In this document: in pieces, positions 7,155 to 15,863 of the stretch
How positions within the stretch are numbered: position 1 is the stretch's first letter
Layout of the letters: each line of letters opens with the position of its first letter
DNA from: Spartobacteria bacterium
GTDB lineage: Bacteria > Verrucomicrobiota > Verrucomicrobiia > Chthoniobacterales > UBA10450
DNA: 60,285 nt
NCBI GenBank assembly: GCA_003167555.1
Contig: PMSN01000001.1
Span: 1-60,285 of the forward strand
Reading direction: 5' to 3'
Position numbers and translations under genes: made by a program
Notes under the pieces: generated by a model
The model's input: the letters and a program-made list of their open reading frames with translations, nothing else
What the model was told of the DNA's origin: nothing
The model's database searches: none

Positions 7155-7786
7155 TTCCGGGTGAAACGTTGTTCCGTTCCCTTAAGAAGACGAGAAAAAT
7201 TCGAACGGTGCCTCCACAGGACAAGGATGAGCATGACGCTGGAAAAATAGAGGAGCCCTGTGCCTTGGATTATTTTCCAGCGCATCAGCACTGCGATCGT
7301 GATCGGCAGCGATGACGCCGCGACAATCGATGCCACCGACACATAGCGCGTTATTTCAAATACGATGACCCAAATGGTGAAGATCGTGATCGCAGCGATC
7401 GGCATCAAACCAAAAACCGCACCCACGGAAGTTGCAACTCCCTTCCCGCCTTTGAATCGAAGCCAGACAGGAAACGTGTGTCCGATGATGCACGTAACGG
7501 CCGCGAGGATGGCGAAGTATTCGACGTAAGGCCGTGCCGAGATGACTTGCTCGGCTATGAGGGACGAGAGACGCACTGCCGCGAATCCCTTGAATGCGTC
7601 AGCCAGGAAGACAGCATAGCCCCATTTTTTTCCCAGCACCCGAAGAACATTCGTCGCTCCAATGTTGCCACTGCCCGCAGCACGAATATCGGTGCCCGAG
7701 ATCCGGCCCGCAAAGTATCCGAACGGCAAAGAACCGCAGAGATATCCAAGTAGAGCAATGCCGAGCACGAGGAACCAAAGAATCAT
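7151..7786 (-). CDS. plsY: Glycerol-3-phosphate acyltransferase PlsY
   Basis: 211 residues with about five membrane segments. It acylates glycerol 3-phosphate using acyl phosphate, the first step of phosphatidic acid synthesis in most bacteria. Conserved PlsY segments are visible: GYLCGSLPFGY, SGNIGATNVLRVLGK near the N-terminus, and FKGGKGVATSVGAVF with the glycine-rich phosphate-binding loop. It lies 18 bp after mnmG and overlaps gpsA, which makes the substrate for this enzyme. Confidence 0.95.
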   Translation of the reverse strand: MILWFLVLGIALLGYLCGSLPFGYFAGRISGTDIRAAGSGNIGATNVLRVLGKKWGYAVFLADAFKGFAAVRLSSLIAEQVISARPYVEYFAILAAVTCIIGHTFPVWLRFKGGKGVATSVGAVFGLMPIAAITIFTIWVIVFEITRYVSVASIVAASSLPITIAVLMRWKIIQGTGLLYFSSVMLILVLWRHRSNFSRLLKGTEQRFTRK

Positions 7787-7804
7787 CGAACTTGTGGAGG
7801 GAGA

Positions 7805-9682
7805 TTAGCTTGGAGCCATCTCGCGACATATATCTAATCTATTCTTTTCAAGCCATATGGATAAAATAGATATATCGGCCGGCGTCACCCCTCTGAGTTG
7901 TTCTGCATGGCCAATCGATGTCGGGCGCGCCGCGGCCAGCTTTTGGCGACTCTCTCGCCGAAGTCCTGCGATTCTCTCATAATCGATGTCACTTGGGATC
8001 GGTTTCGCGCGCGTCCGAATTAGCTTTTGGTTCTGGCCAGCCTGGCGCTGGACGTAGCCTTCGTATTTCAAATCGATCTCAACCAGGTCCCAGATTTCAT
8101 GCGGGCTCAGCCGTTGAATTTCAGCCGGCAGTGATTTCACTTTGAAGTCCGTCATTTTTAGCAGGGCACTCACCGGTTTGCCTTGAATCTTCAGTTCGTA
8201 AACAGATTTTCGCAGTTCGCCTAGCTGCGCCATTTTCGCACCAAAAACTTCGCGGCGCATGGCGTCGACCAACCCGACCGCGAATCCTTTATCTGTGAGG
8301 CGCTGGTCGGCGTTATCTTGCCGCAAGGACAATCGGTGTTCGGCGCGACTCGTGAACATTCTGTAAGGTTCATCAGTTCCGATGCTCGTTAGGTCATCAA
8401 TCAAAACCCCGATATACGCTTCGTGGCGCGCGAGAATGAGTGGCGCGCGCTGCCGGACTTTGAGGGCCGCGTTCGCTCCGGCGATGAGTCCCTGTGCTGC
8501 CGCTTCCTCATAACCGGAAGTTCCATTAACTTGTCCCGCGAAATAGAGGCCGTCGACAAGCTTGGTCTCGAGGGTCGGGCGCAGCTGGGTAGGTGGGAAG
8601 TAATCATATTCCACGGCGTAACCCGGCCGCATCAGTTCGGCATGCTCAAGCCCTGGGACGGAACGGATGAAGTCCACCTGGACATCGTAGGGCAGGCTCG
8701 TTGAAAGGCCGTTCACATAGAATTCGTCGGTGTGCCTCCCTTCTGGCTCAAGGAAGATTTGATGGGATTCCCGCTCAGCGAATTTAACGATCTTGTCTTC
8801 GATGGAAGGGCAATATCTCGGACCGGTTCCCTCAATTTTCCCGTTGTAAAGTGGAGACCGATACAGGTTCCTACGAATGATGTCGTGTGTACGAGCGGTC
8901 GTGTGCGTTATCCAGCAAGGCACTTGTTCCACATGGAATGGATCACGGTTGAGAGTGAATATTTCGCCCAGCGCCGCCGCTTTTGGCGGCAAGAAACTGA
9001 ATCGTGGCAGAGGTTCATCGCCCCGCTGCATCTCACATTTTGTAAAATCAATCGAGCGGCCGGCGATCCGACAGGGGGTTCCCGTCTTAAAGCGACCCGC
9101 TTCAAATCCAAGCTGGCAAATCGAGTCGCTCAATCCCGAGCTTGTATCCGCCATTCGCCCGCCAGGGCGCGAGGTCTCGCCCACGTGGAGAAGTCCTCGC
9201 AGGAACGTTCCGGAGGTGAGAATGACTGCCTTTCCGTAGACCGCCATACCAAGGTCCGTTTCGACACCGGTAACATTCCCTTTTCCATCGACGATGATCC
9301 TCGAAACGTTCGCCTGTTTGATGTCCAAGCCGGCCGTGCTTTCCAAGACCGCTTTCATGCGAAACTGGTAGGCTTTCTTGTCGCACTGAACGCGGGGGGC
9401 TTGGACACTCGGGCCCTTACTGCGATTTAACATGCGAAATTGGATTCCGGTTGCATCGGCATTGACTCCCATAGCCCCGCCCAGCGCGTCGATCTCTCTA
9501 ACAATTTGACCTTTTGCTGAACCCCCGATTGCTGGGTTACAAGACATTTGCGCAACCGTATCGAGATTTTGGGTTAGTAAGAGTGTGGGACAGCCAAGAC
9601 GGGCCGAAGCTAAGGCGGCTTCCACTCCTGCATGGCCGCTTCCCACCACGATCACCTCATATTCTTTGGGCAACGCGTACAT
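7805..9682 (-). CDS. mnmG: tRNA uridine-5-carboxymethylaminomethyl modification enzyme MnmG (GidA)
   Basis: 625 residues, full length. With MnmE it installs the carboxymethylaminomethyl group on wobble uridine 34 of several tRNAs, using FAD, NADH and a folate. Evidence: the FAD dinucleotide motif VVGSGHAGVEAALASARLG, the MnmG signature segments CNPAIGGSAKGQIVREIDALGG and TSGTFLRG, and the C-terminal helical domain ending EQLRGVTPADISIL. I use the ATG at 9682, giving MYALPKEYEVIVVGSG. A TTG seven codons upstream is possible. A ParB-site-like palindrome overlaps this start codon. Confidence 0.96.
   Translation of the reverse strand: MYALPKEYEVIVVGSGHAGVEAALASARLGCPTLLLTQNLDTVAQMSCNPAIGGSAKGQIVREIDALGGAMGVNADATGIQFRMLNRSKGPSVQAPRVQCDKKAYQFRMKAVLESTAGLDIKQANVSRIIVDGKGNVTGVETDLGMAVYGKAVILTSGTFLRGLLHVGETSRPGGRMADTSSGLSDSICQLGFEAGRFKTGTPCRIAGRSIDFTKCEMQRGDEPLPRFSFLPPKAAALGEIFTLNRDPFHVEQVPCWITHTTARTHDIIRRNLYRSPLYNGKIEGTGPRYCPSIEDKIVKFAERESHQIFLEPEGRHTDEFYVNGLSTSLPYDVQVDFIRSVPGLEHAELMRPGYAVEYDYFPPTQLRPTLETKLVDGLYFAGQVNGTSGYEEAAAQGLIAGANAALKVRQRAPLILARHEAYIGVLIDDLTSIGTDEPYRMFTSRAEHRLSLRQDNADQRLTDKGFAVGLVDAMRREVFGAKMAQLGELRKSVYELKIQGKPVSALLKMTDFKVKSLPAEIQRLSPHEIWDLVEIDLKYEGYVQRQAGQNQKLIRTRAKPIPSDIDYERIAGLRRESRQKLAAARPTSIGHAEQLRGVTPADISILSIWLEKNRLDICREMAPS
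8925..8940. promoter_or_regulatory. Second, weaker ParB-site-like sequence inside mnmG
   Basis: TGTTCCACATGGAATG agrees with the palindromic ParB target TGTTCCACGTGGAACA at 13 of 16 positions. It lies inside mnmG where the conserved peptide FHVEQ is encoded, so the match may simply reflect protein conservation. Confidence 0.2.
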
Positions 9683-9697
9683 GTTCCACGTGGAATC
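9682..9697. promoter_or_regulatory. parS-like palindrome at the mnmG start
   Basis: TGTTCCACGTGGAATC agrees at 14 of 16 positions with the ParB-binding palindrome TGTTCCACGTGGAACA; the central 12 bases TTCCACGTGGAA are perfectly symmetrical. It touches both the mnmG start codon and the stop codon of the upstream cdd gene. mnmG is an origin-proximal, par-linked gene in many bacteria, which makes the position suggestive, but no parA, parB, dnaA or rsmG gene is in the window. Confidence 0.45.
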
Positions 9698-10082
9698 AAC
9701 CAAGAATCCCCTGCCGGGGCATGGGCAGCAAGGTCGCCAAGGTGACTTCTTTTTTCGTTCCTGACAATGTCCAACTTATGATGTTCATGCGCGGAGAAAA
9801 CTCCGCCAGTACCTGCCGGCACGCCCCACATGGCATGATCGGCTCTTCGGAATCGGATACGATTGTGATGGTTTGAAAGTCTTTCTCTCCCTCCTGTAGC
9901 GCACTACCCACGCAGACGCGCTCCGCGCACATAGTTAACCCGAAGGAGACATTCTCCACATTACAACCTGCAAACACCCGGCCGGAGACGGAAAGCAAGG
10001 CTGCCCCCACCAAAAATCTTGAGTAGGGAGCATACGCTCGAATTCGCGCTAGGGTAGCAATCTCTCGAAGATGTTCTTCCAT
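9696..10082 (-). CDS. cdd: Cytidine deaminase
   Basis: 128 residues, typical of the short tetrameric class. It hydrolyses cytidine or deoxycytidine to uridine compounds in pyrimidine salvage. The zinc site is complete: the Cys and catalytic Glu of TMCAERVC and the two Cys of MPCGACRQVL. The N-terminal YAPYSRFLVGAALL and the segment GCNVENVSFGL are substrate-binding elements. The gene lies between the TVP38 gene (six-base gap) and mnmG in a leftward operon. The stop falls in the parS-like palindrome. Confidence 0.93.
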   Translation of the reverse strand: MEEHLREIATLARIRAYAPYSRFLVGAALLSVSGRVFAGCNVENVSFGLTMCAERVCVGSALQEGEKDFQTITIVSDSEEPIMPCGACRQVLAEFSPRMNIISWTLSGTKKEVTLATLLPMPRQGILG

Positions 10083-10088
10083 AAATAT

Positions 10089-10856
10089 CTAAACCATAGA
10101 ATCTTGAGAAATTGAAATTGTTGGATCCGCCTTTTTAACCCGATCCACGGCAGCATCTCTCTCTGCCTGTTGTAGTAAACGGAGTGCTATTTGGCCCAAC
10201 AACGCTAAAACAAGAGCGGCACTGGCAAATCCCCCCAGCCAAATAAAATACTCGACGGCGCGTGGATGCGTCCGGCCGCGAGCCAGATTCAAGCCCAACT
10301 GGCCTAGCGTTCCGAGATATGAGTAAAGGAACAGCCCTGGCGCTTGTCCTATCGCGACCCAAAGCATGCAGACACGAAAACGAATTCGGGTCAGCCCATA
10401 CAGATAATTCAACAAGCTTGTAGGGAAGAGTGGATGTAATTGACTGAGAAGAATTATTTTCCATCCTTCTCTGTCGACGGCCGGTTCCAGCGCGTTGAGC
10501 GTGCGGTTACGAAGCAGTTTTCGTTTCAACCATTCCCGGCCAATCCATCGGCTGATAAAAAAAGAAATCGCAGCGCCGCCAACGTTTCCAAGAAGCGCGA
10601 TCAAAAAACCCCACCACAGGCCGAAGAAAAACCCGGCACCGATGCTCAGAACTCCGCCAGGCAGGAGCAGTACGTTGCAACAAGCATAAAGAAGGGGATA
10701 ACAGACCGCGCTCCAAACACCCCAATGCATGACGTGCTGCTGAATCGTCGCTAAAAGATCGGCAACGGGAAACTTTCGCGAAAGGAAAAAAAGGGCGATC
10801 GCAAAGATAAGGAGACCGCTGAGTTGGACGATGATTGCGCGGCGAATCTTGACCAT
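10089..10856 (-). CDS. TVP38/TMEM64-family inner membrane protein
   Basis: 255 residues with about six membrane segments and a VTT (SNARE-associated/DedA-like) domain. The family signature is in the middle: LLLPGGVLSIGAGFFFGLWWG, then GNVGGAAISFFISRWIGR, and later HPLFPTSLLNYLYGLTRI. Proteins of this superfamily include lipid scramblases or transporters. The substrate here is unknown. First gene of the leftward operon with cdd, mnmG, plsY and gpsA, so a membrane-lipid role would suit the neighbours. Confidence 0.85.
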   Translation of the reverse strand: MVKIRRAIIVQLSGLLIFAIALFFLSRKFPVADLLATIQQHVMHWGVWSAVCYPLLYACCNVLLLPGGVLSIGAGFFFGLWWGFLIALLGNVGGAAISFFISRWIGREWLKRKLLRNRTLNALEPAVDREGWKIILLSQLHPLFPTSLLNYLYGLTRIRFRVCMLWVAIGQAPGLFLYSYLGTLGQLGLNLARGRTHPRAVEYFIWLGGFASAALVLALLGQIALRLLQQAERDAAVDRVKKADPTISISQDSMV

Positions 10857-10939
10857 CGCCAGACACTCACCGCTTCAAAGGCCCCGCGCAAATTCTCCAA
10901 GCTCCACCGTTGTTTCGTATTGCAGAAAGCGGGCGTCAT

Positions 10940-11123
10940 CAATCCGGCCTTCACGAGGGCCTGCGCGCCGTTGAAATACTTTTCCAGCGCGAGCGTTCTT
11001 CGGCGGATCCAGTTCGCAGATGATCACATGTTTTCCCTGAGCGATTCGCTCGAGGAAACTTTCCTTGGCCAATGACCCGTGGCGCGGCCGCGGCCGTAAA
11101 CGGCTCCGGAACAACGCGGATGG
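10940..11123 (-). pseudogene. Decayed methylenetetrahydrofolate reductase half of a bifunctional methyltransferase/reductase
   Basis: Downstream of the homocysteine methyltransferase stop, three frame-shifted fragments continue the protein in order: GLTIRVVPEPFTAAAAPRV, then FLERIAQGKHVIICELDPPK, then ALEKYFNGAQALVKAG. The second and third match the opening of the reductase domain (the EldPPk motif and the following helix) found fused behind homocysteine S-methyltransferase in bifunctional enzymes. At least two frame changes (near 11065 and 11000) separate the pieces, and sequence resemblance ends near 10945. The rest of the domain, some 250 residues, is missing. I infer an old bifunctional gene that lost its second half. 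Confidence 0.7.
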
Positions 11124-12005
11124 TCAATCCTTGCTCAACACTGGCCGCAGCTCCGCGATCGCCGCCGCGATCGCCGCGACGTGCATTGGGTTCGTTCCAC
11201 AGCACCCGCCAATTAATCGGGCTCCTTCCGCCACTAACTCGCGCGCTGATCGCGCGAAATAATCCGGAGCCGTGTCATAAATAAAACGGCCCTCGTAATA
11301 TTTTGGCTGGCCTGCATTCGGATAGACGGAAAAAAGGTCCTTCGCTGGAAGCCGCTCCAAAAGTTGTACCATTCCGTGGGGACCGTTCATGCAGTTCACC
11401 CCCACGATTTTTGCTCCCAGTTCGTATAGCTTTTCGAATGCGTCGGCCAGGAGCATTCCCGACGAAATCCGCCCATCCGGCGCGCAGGCGAATGAGCAAA
11501 TCGCCAGAGCTGCGCCGCTCTTATTGGCCGCGCGCCATGCAATCTCCATTTCTGTGAAGTCCGTGAACGTCTCGAAGAAAATCAGATCGACGCCGCCATC
11601 CAGAAGAGTGCTGATCTGCTCGTGAAAAACTTCCGTGCGATCGATCCCGCGCGCCGCAGCTTCTTCCCCGTCGATGCCTAACGGACCAACGCTTCCCGCC
11701 ACATAAACATCTTTGCCCCGCGCCACTTTGGCTGCGATTTGCGCGGCAGCGCGATTTATTTCCGCGCTGCGGTTTTCGAATCCGAATCGTTCCAGGCGCA
11801 CCGCATTCCCGCCGAATGTATTCGTCTTGATGATCCGCGCGCCGGCCGCGATGTATTGCTGATGGATCGCCTCGATCCGATCCGGCTCGCTCACGCACAA
11901 CTCTTCGAAACACTGCTCGATTGGAATTCCAGCCTCGAGCAGCAGCGTCCCGATCGCTCCGTCGCCGCAGAGGACACGCGTTTGCAGTTCGTCGAGCAAA
12001 TCCAT
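11124..12005 (-). CDS. Homocysteine S-methyltransferase domain protein
   Basis: 293 residues forming the zinc-dependent homocysteine methyltransferase barrel. LCGDGAIGTLLLEAG opens it, TNTFGGNAVRLERFG is the substrate-side segment, and the zinc ligands are the Cys of GVNCMNG and the paired Cys of IGGCCGTNP near the C-terminus. It methylates homocysteine to methionine with S-methylmethionine, betaine-like or folate donors. The donor is not predictable, although the decayed reductase half points to methyltetrahydrofolate. The catalytic domain is complete, so the protein could still work despite the truncation at its C-terminus. Confidence 0.85.
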   Translation of the reverse strand: MDLLDELQTRVLCGDGAIGTLLLEAGIPIEQCFEELCVSEPDRIEAIHQQYIAAGARIIKTNTFGGNAVRLERFGFENRSAEINRAAAQIAAKVARGKDVYVAGSVGPLGIDGEEAAARGIDRTEVFHEQISTLLDGGVDLIFFETFTDFTEMEIAWRAANKSGAALAICSFACAPDGRISSGMLLADAFEKLYELGAKIVGVNCMNGPHGMVQLLERLPAKDLFSVYPNAGQPKYYEGRFIYDTAPDYFARSARELVAEGARLIGGCCGTNPMHVAAIAAAIAELRPVLSKD

Positions 12006-12066
12006 TCGAGATGCGATTACTGTCGCCGCGCGCCGGGGTCAAACCGCGCCGGCCTGTTCGGGTAAA

Positions 12067-12894
12067 TTACTGCGGGCAGATTGCAAACACCCGCGCGGGA
12101 AATCCCGAGCCGTCTTTCGGTTTCGGAAAACTCACAATAACGAGAGCACCTGTCTCCGGCACCTGATCCAGGTTCGCGAGAAGCTCGATCTGATAATGAT
12201 TCGTGCTCAGGATGTATGTTTCGAGCGAAGCGTCGTCCTTCGAAGCGGCAACACCCGGATCGGTATCGGTCGTTTCATGGCCCGACGCGGTGATCTTGCG
12301 ATCTTCATAAAGATATTTGAGCGCGGGTAGCGTCCATCCAGGATAATGGGCCACACCAGACGAATCCTTGTTGTCCATGGCGGCGCCGTCCGGCCACCGT
12401 TTCGACCAATCGGTTCTCATGGCCACGAATGCTCCGACGGGAATCGGACCGTGATCCACCTCCCATTTTTTCACACGTTCCAAACTTAGCGTGTAATCCG
12501 AATTCTTCGCGGACTCGGCATGAACGTCGATCACCACCAATGGCAATATCATTTCCTGCAACGGAATCTGATCGACCGTGCGCAACCCACGGATGAAATG
12601 AGCTGGCGGATCGACATGCGTTCCCCATTGGCCAACGTGTGTGAATGTCTCAGCAAAAAATCCCTCTCCCTTCGTTCCAACTCCTTTGTCGTACCAGTAT
12701 ATCTTCTCGCGCTTTTCATCCGCAAACCCGTGCCAGTGAGGAATGCCGGGAGAAAAAGTGTGTGTTAAATCGACAAATTTCTTCCGTCCGAGAATCTTCT
12801 GAATTTCCAAAAGTGTCGGCTCTCCGCCAGCCAGCGAGGCTTTTATGGCCCACAAACCCGTTAACACCGCGACCGCGATTTTTGCGATCCTCAT
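12067..12894 (-). CDS. Exported cyclase-family (kynurenine formamidase-like) metal hydrolase
   Basis: 275 residues from the ATG at 12894, which places a signal peptide (MRIAKIAVAVLTGLWAIKAS) at the very start. A longer frame upstream lacks such logic. The cyclase-family metal motif HVGQWGTHVDPPAHF is complete, preceded by FVDLTHTFSPGIPHWHG, and a distal GHETTDTDPG contributes the last His/Glu. Family members hydrolyse amides or esters such as formylkynurenine. The exported location makes kynurenine unlikely here, so the substrate is unknown. It lies upstream of the homocysteine methyltransferase on the same strand, with a 61-bp gap. Confidence 0.82.
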   Translation of the reverse strand: MRIAKIAVAVLTGLWAIKASLAGGEPTLLEIQKILGRKKFVDLTHTFSPGIPHWHGFADEKREKIYWYDKGVGTKGEGFFAETFTHVGQWGTHVDPPAHFIRGLRTVDQIPLQEMILPLVVIDVHAESAKNSDYTLSLERVKKWEVDHGPIPVGAFVAMRTDWSKRWPDGAAMDNKDSSGVAHYPGWTLPALKYLYEDRKITASGHETTDTDPGVAASKDDASLETYILSTNHYQIELLANLDQVPETGALVIVSFPKPKDGSGFPARVFAICPQ

Positions 12895-13120
12895 ATATGG
12901 TTTTGTTAAACGATCGCTCAACAAGAAGCCAACATGTTCGAATAAGGTCCAATAGCTTTCGTCTCGTTCATCGCGAAGTAATTTGTCGGACGCGGCGACG
13001 AATGTTATCAACAGGAACTTGCGGCGGCTCTACGCGAGGCAAAAGCAGGAATCCAATCGGTTTGTTCGCGACGATATGATGATGAAGAAGGCGGTGTTTC
13101 AAAACTAGTTCTTCTTAAAG

Positions 13121-13894
13121 ATGTTAAAAACTTTACCCGCGCATCCACCAGCCATGTCGCCCAAGACCGCTTTCCCGCTCGAGACGCTCCCGGCGACAAA
13201 GACTTTTCAGACCAAGCCATCCGCGGTGAGAAACACGGACGGAGACACCACTCCCGATAGCTTGTTCGAGCATTTCGCATGGCTTTACATCTTCTGCCGA
13301 GAGAAACTTTTTCGCGACGATACCGGACGCATGATCCGCGCCCTTTGGCCGGCGGGGGAACCGACAGCAGGCGAAAAGATAATCGAGTTGGGATGCGGCC
13401 CGGGATTTTATTCCTGCGGCCTGGCAGAACGTTTTCCAAAAACTTCGGTGGTGGGTGTGGATCGTTCGCCACGCCAGATCAATCGAGCCCGCGAAAAGGT
13501 GATGGCCTTACGCCTCAAAAATTGCCGTTTTGAAAGCGACAACGTCCTCGATCTGTCGTACGCCAGCAGCAATTTCGATGTCTTGATCGCGTCCCGTCTC
13601 TTCACAGTATTGCCCGATCGCCGCCGCGCCGTCGCGGAAATGCATCGTGTTCTTCGTTCAGGTGGACGCTGTTTCATCGCGGAGCCGCGTTACGCGTTTT
13701 GGGCATCGATTCCACTCTATGCAATGTGGTTGCTGGCCGGAATTACGCATTTTAGGAACGGCTACCGTGAGCCGAGTAAGGCCCGAGTTTTGTCTTCGAG
13801 CGAAATGTACCGGCTCTTTGCCACGCAACCATGGCGAAACGTAAAAGTGTGGCGGGACGGACGTTATCAGTACGCCCTGTGTGAAAAAAGTTGA
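13121..13894 (+). CDS. Class I SAM-dependent methyltransferase
   Basis: 257 residues. A roughly 60-residue leader precedes the methyltransferase fold, whose SAM loop reads IIELGCGPGFYSCGLAE. The acidic end of strand two (VVGVDRSP) and the Methyltransf_11-type segment MHRVLRSGGRCFIAEPRYAF are clear. The hydrophobic segment near ASIPLYAMWLLAGI suggests a membrane-associated or lipid substrate. First gene of a + strand run with a sugar transferase, an epimerase, an MgtE-like gene and a GT2. The 226-bp space to the divergent cyclase gene should hold promoters for both directions, but I see no strong consensus. Confidence 0.82.
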   Translation: MLKTLPAHPPAMSPKTAFPLETLPATKTFQTKPSAVRNTDGDTTPDSLFEHFAWLYIFCREKLFRDDTGRMIRALWPAGEPTAGEKIIELGCGPGFYSCGLAERFPKTSVVGVDRSPRQINRAREKVMALRLKNCRFESDNVLDLSYASSNFDVLIASRLFTVLPDRRRAVAEMHRVLRSGGRCFIAEPRYAFWASIPLYAMWLLAGITHFRNGYREPSKARVLSSSEMYRLFATQPWRNVKVWRDGRYQYALCEKS

Positions 13895-13929
13895 CGCGCT
13901 CTGCGTTCAAACGCAGACAGCACGCCTGC

Positions 13930-14718
13930 ATGAAGGTTGTTCATCGCACCCTCGATCCGGGGGATCCATCTCACGTGTTCAAAAGAGTATGCGCACTCGC
14001 CGTGATGACGAAAGCACCCAGGCCTGGGATGGTGAAGACGCGTCTTACTCCTCCGCTCACGCCGGAGGAAGCCGCCGCGCTCAACATTTGTTTTTTGCGG
14101 GACACGACAACGGCCATCGCGGAAGCCGCGTCGAACGACTTGGCCCGCGGAATTGCGGTTTACACTCCGGTCGGAGCCGAGGACGCTTACGCCGAAATCT
14201 TGCCCGAAGAATTCGAGCTCGTGCCGCAACGTGGAGAGGGCTTCGGCGAACGGCTGGCCTTCGCGACCGAAGATCTTTTGTCGCTTGGTTTTGAATCCGC
14301 CTGCTTGATCGATTCGGATAGTCCGACCGTGCCGCAACAATCTTTTGCCGACGCGGCCCGGATTTTGTCACAGCCAGGCGACTCGGTCGTGCTCGGGCCA
14401 TCCGACGACGGCGGATATTATTTGATCGGCCTGAAACAATTGCATTGCTCCCTTTTCGAAGAGATCGATTGGAGCACCGAGCGCGTTTTGGATCAAACGA
14501 TCGACCACGCGCGCCAGCTCGGAGTGAAAGTCCATCTCTTGCCGGCGTGGTACGACGTGGATGACCGAGCGACGCTGCGCCGGCTCTGTCAGGAATTCTT
14601 CGCTCCGAATGGCGGCAGGGCACGCGGTTATCCCGCGCCGGCGACGCGGAGTTTTCTCGATGATCTTTTGAAACGCGAAGGCCGCAATCGCATTTGGCCT
14701 AACGAGTCGCAGCCATGA
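13930..14718 (+). CDS. DUF2064 / TIGR04282-type glycosyltransferase-like protein
   Basis: 262 residues from the ATG at 13930; a TTG at 13891 is an alternative. CALAVMTKAPRPGMVKTRL near the start is the signature of the DUF2064 family of GT-A-fold nucleotidyl or glycosyl transferases, supported by LIDSDSPTVP (acidic metal motif) and LGPSDDGGYYLIGL. These proteins often lie beside GT2 enzymes acting on lipid-linked sugars. The substrate is unknown. Its end overlaps the next gene by four bases. Confidence 0.82.
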   Translation: MKVVHRTLDPGDPSHVFKRVCALAVMTKAPRPGMVKTRLTPPLTPEEAAALNICFLRDTTTAIAEAASNDLARGIAVYTPVGAEDAYAEILPEEFELVPQRGEGFGERLAFATEDLLSLGFESACLIDSDSPTVPQQSFADAARILSQPGDSVVLGPSDDGGYYLIGLKQLHCSLFEEIDWSTERVLDQTIDHARQLGVKVHLLPAWYDVDDRATLRRLCQEFFAPNGGRARGYPAPATRSFLDDLLKREGRNRIWPNESQP

Positions 14719-15863
14719 GTGCGCATCGAAAGCGCGCTCTCGTGACCGGCGGGGCGGGCCTGATCGGTTCGCACGTCGCGGATTTATTGCAGCGCGAAGG
14801 CTGGACGGTCCGCATTCTCGACAATCTCGAGCCGCAAACCCACCGCAAAGGCAAACCTGCCTGGATCTCGAGCGACGCCGAATTCATCGAGGGCGATTTG
14901 CGGGATCGCGCGACCATGACCTCAGTGCTTCAGGACATAGACGTCGTTTTTCACCAGGCAGCGTACGGCGGCTACATGCCGGAGATCGCGAAATACGTCG
15001 AGGTCAACAGCTTTGGCACTGCACAGATGTTGGAGATCATTCGCGAACAAAAATTACCGGTGAAAAAATTCATCGTCGCCTCTTCACAGGCGGTTTACAG
15101 CGAAGGCGCGGCGACGTGTCCCAAGCACGGACTGGTTTTTCCAGATGTCCGGCAAATCGAACAACTTCAGGCGGGCGATTGGTCCGTGCATTGTCCCGTC
15201 TGCGGCGCCATCACGAAAAGCACGCCGACGCCGGAACGCGCGCCGGTCGGCGGAGAAACTGTTTACGGCCTAACGAAAGTCGATCAGGAAAAACTGGTGC
15301 TGCTTTGGGGCAAGCAAATTGGAATACCGGCCGTCGCGTTGCGTTACTCGTGCACTTACGGGCCGCGCCAATCGATCTTCAATCCTTACACCGGCGTGAT
15401 CGCGATCTTCTGCACGCGCCTGTTGAACAATCTTCCGCCGGTGCTTTACGAAGATGGCGAGCAGACCCGCGATTTTTCGTTTGTCGAGGATATCGCGCGG
15501 GCCAATCTTCTCGCGGCCGAAAGCGACAAACTGGATGGCCTCCCCGTTAATGTCGGGAGCGGCCGCGGTGTCAGCATCCGTGAAGTCGCCGAACAAATTT
15601 CCGACGCGCTCGGCATTCGCATTGCGCCCGAGGCCAAAGGAGAATTTCGTCCCGGCGAAATGCGCCATCTCACCAGCGGCATCGATCGCATCCGCGCGGC
15701 CGGTTACGAACCAGAGATGGATTTGGCCACGGGCATCGGCCGTTATCTCGATTGGATCCGGCAGCAGGCCGACGTGCGCGATTATTTCAGTGAGGCCGCG
15801 AATATTCTTCGCAGCAAAGGAATCGTTCATCGCGTAAAAGTCGGGGATGACCGCCGCGGTTAG
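14715..15863 (+). CDS. NAD-dependent sugar epimerase/dehydratase with a zinc-ribbon-like insert
   Basis: 382 residues of the extended SDR type. The NAD motif VTGGAGLIGSHVADLL starts the protein and the catalytic Tyr/Lys lie in VYGLTKVDQEK. Between the strand FIVASSQAVY and that motif sits an insert of about 50 residues holding CPKHG and, some 25 residues later, CPVCG, which looks like a small zinc-binding ribbon. The C-terminal part (ETRDFSFVED-like segment EQTRDFSFVEDIARA and NVGSGRGVSI) is standard for UDP/GDP-sugar epimerases. The substrate is unknown. It overlaps both neighbours, so it is operonic. Confidence 0.85.
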   Translation: MSAHRKRALVTGGAGLIGSHVADLLQREGWTVRILDNLEPQTHRKGKPAWISSDAEFIEGDLRDRATMTSVLQDIDVVFHQAAYGGYMPEIAKYVEVNSFGTAQMLEIIREQKLPVKKFIVASSQAVYSEGAATCPKHGLVFPDVRQIEQLQAGDWSVHCPVCGAITKSTPTPERAPVGGETVYGLTKVDQEKLVLLWGKQIGIPAVALRYSCTYGPRQSIFNPYTGVIAIFCTRLLNNLPPVLYEDGEQTRDFSFVEDIARANLLAAESDKLDGLPVNVGSGRGVSIREVAEQISDALGIRIAPEAKGEFRPGEMRHLTSGIDRIRAAGYEPEMDLATGIGRYLDWIRQQADVRDYFSEAANILRSKGIVHRVKVGDDRRG

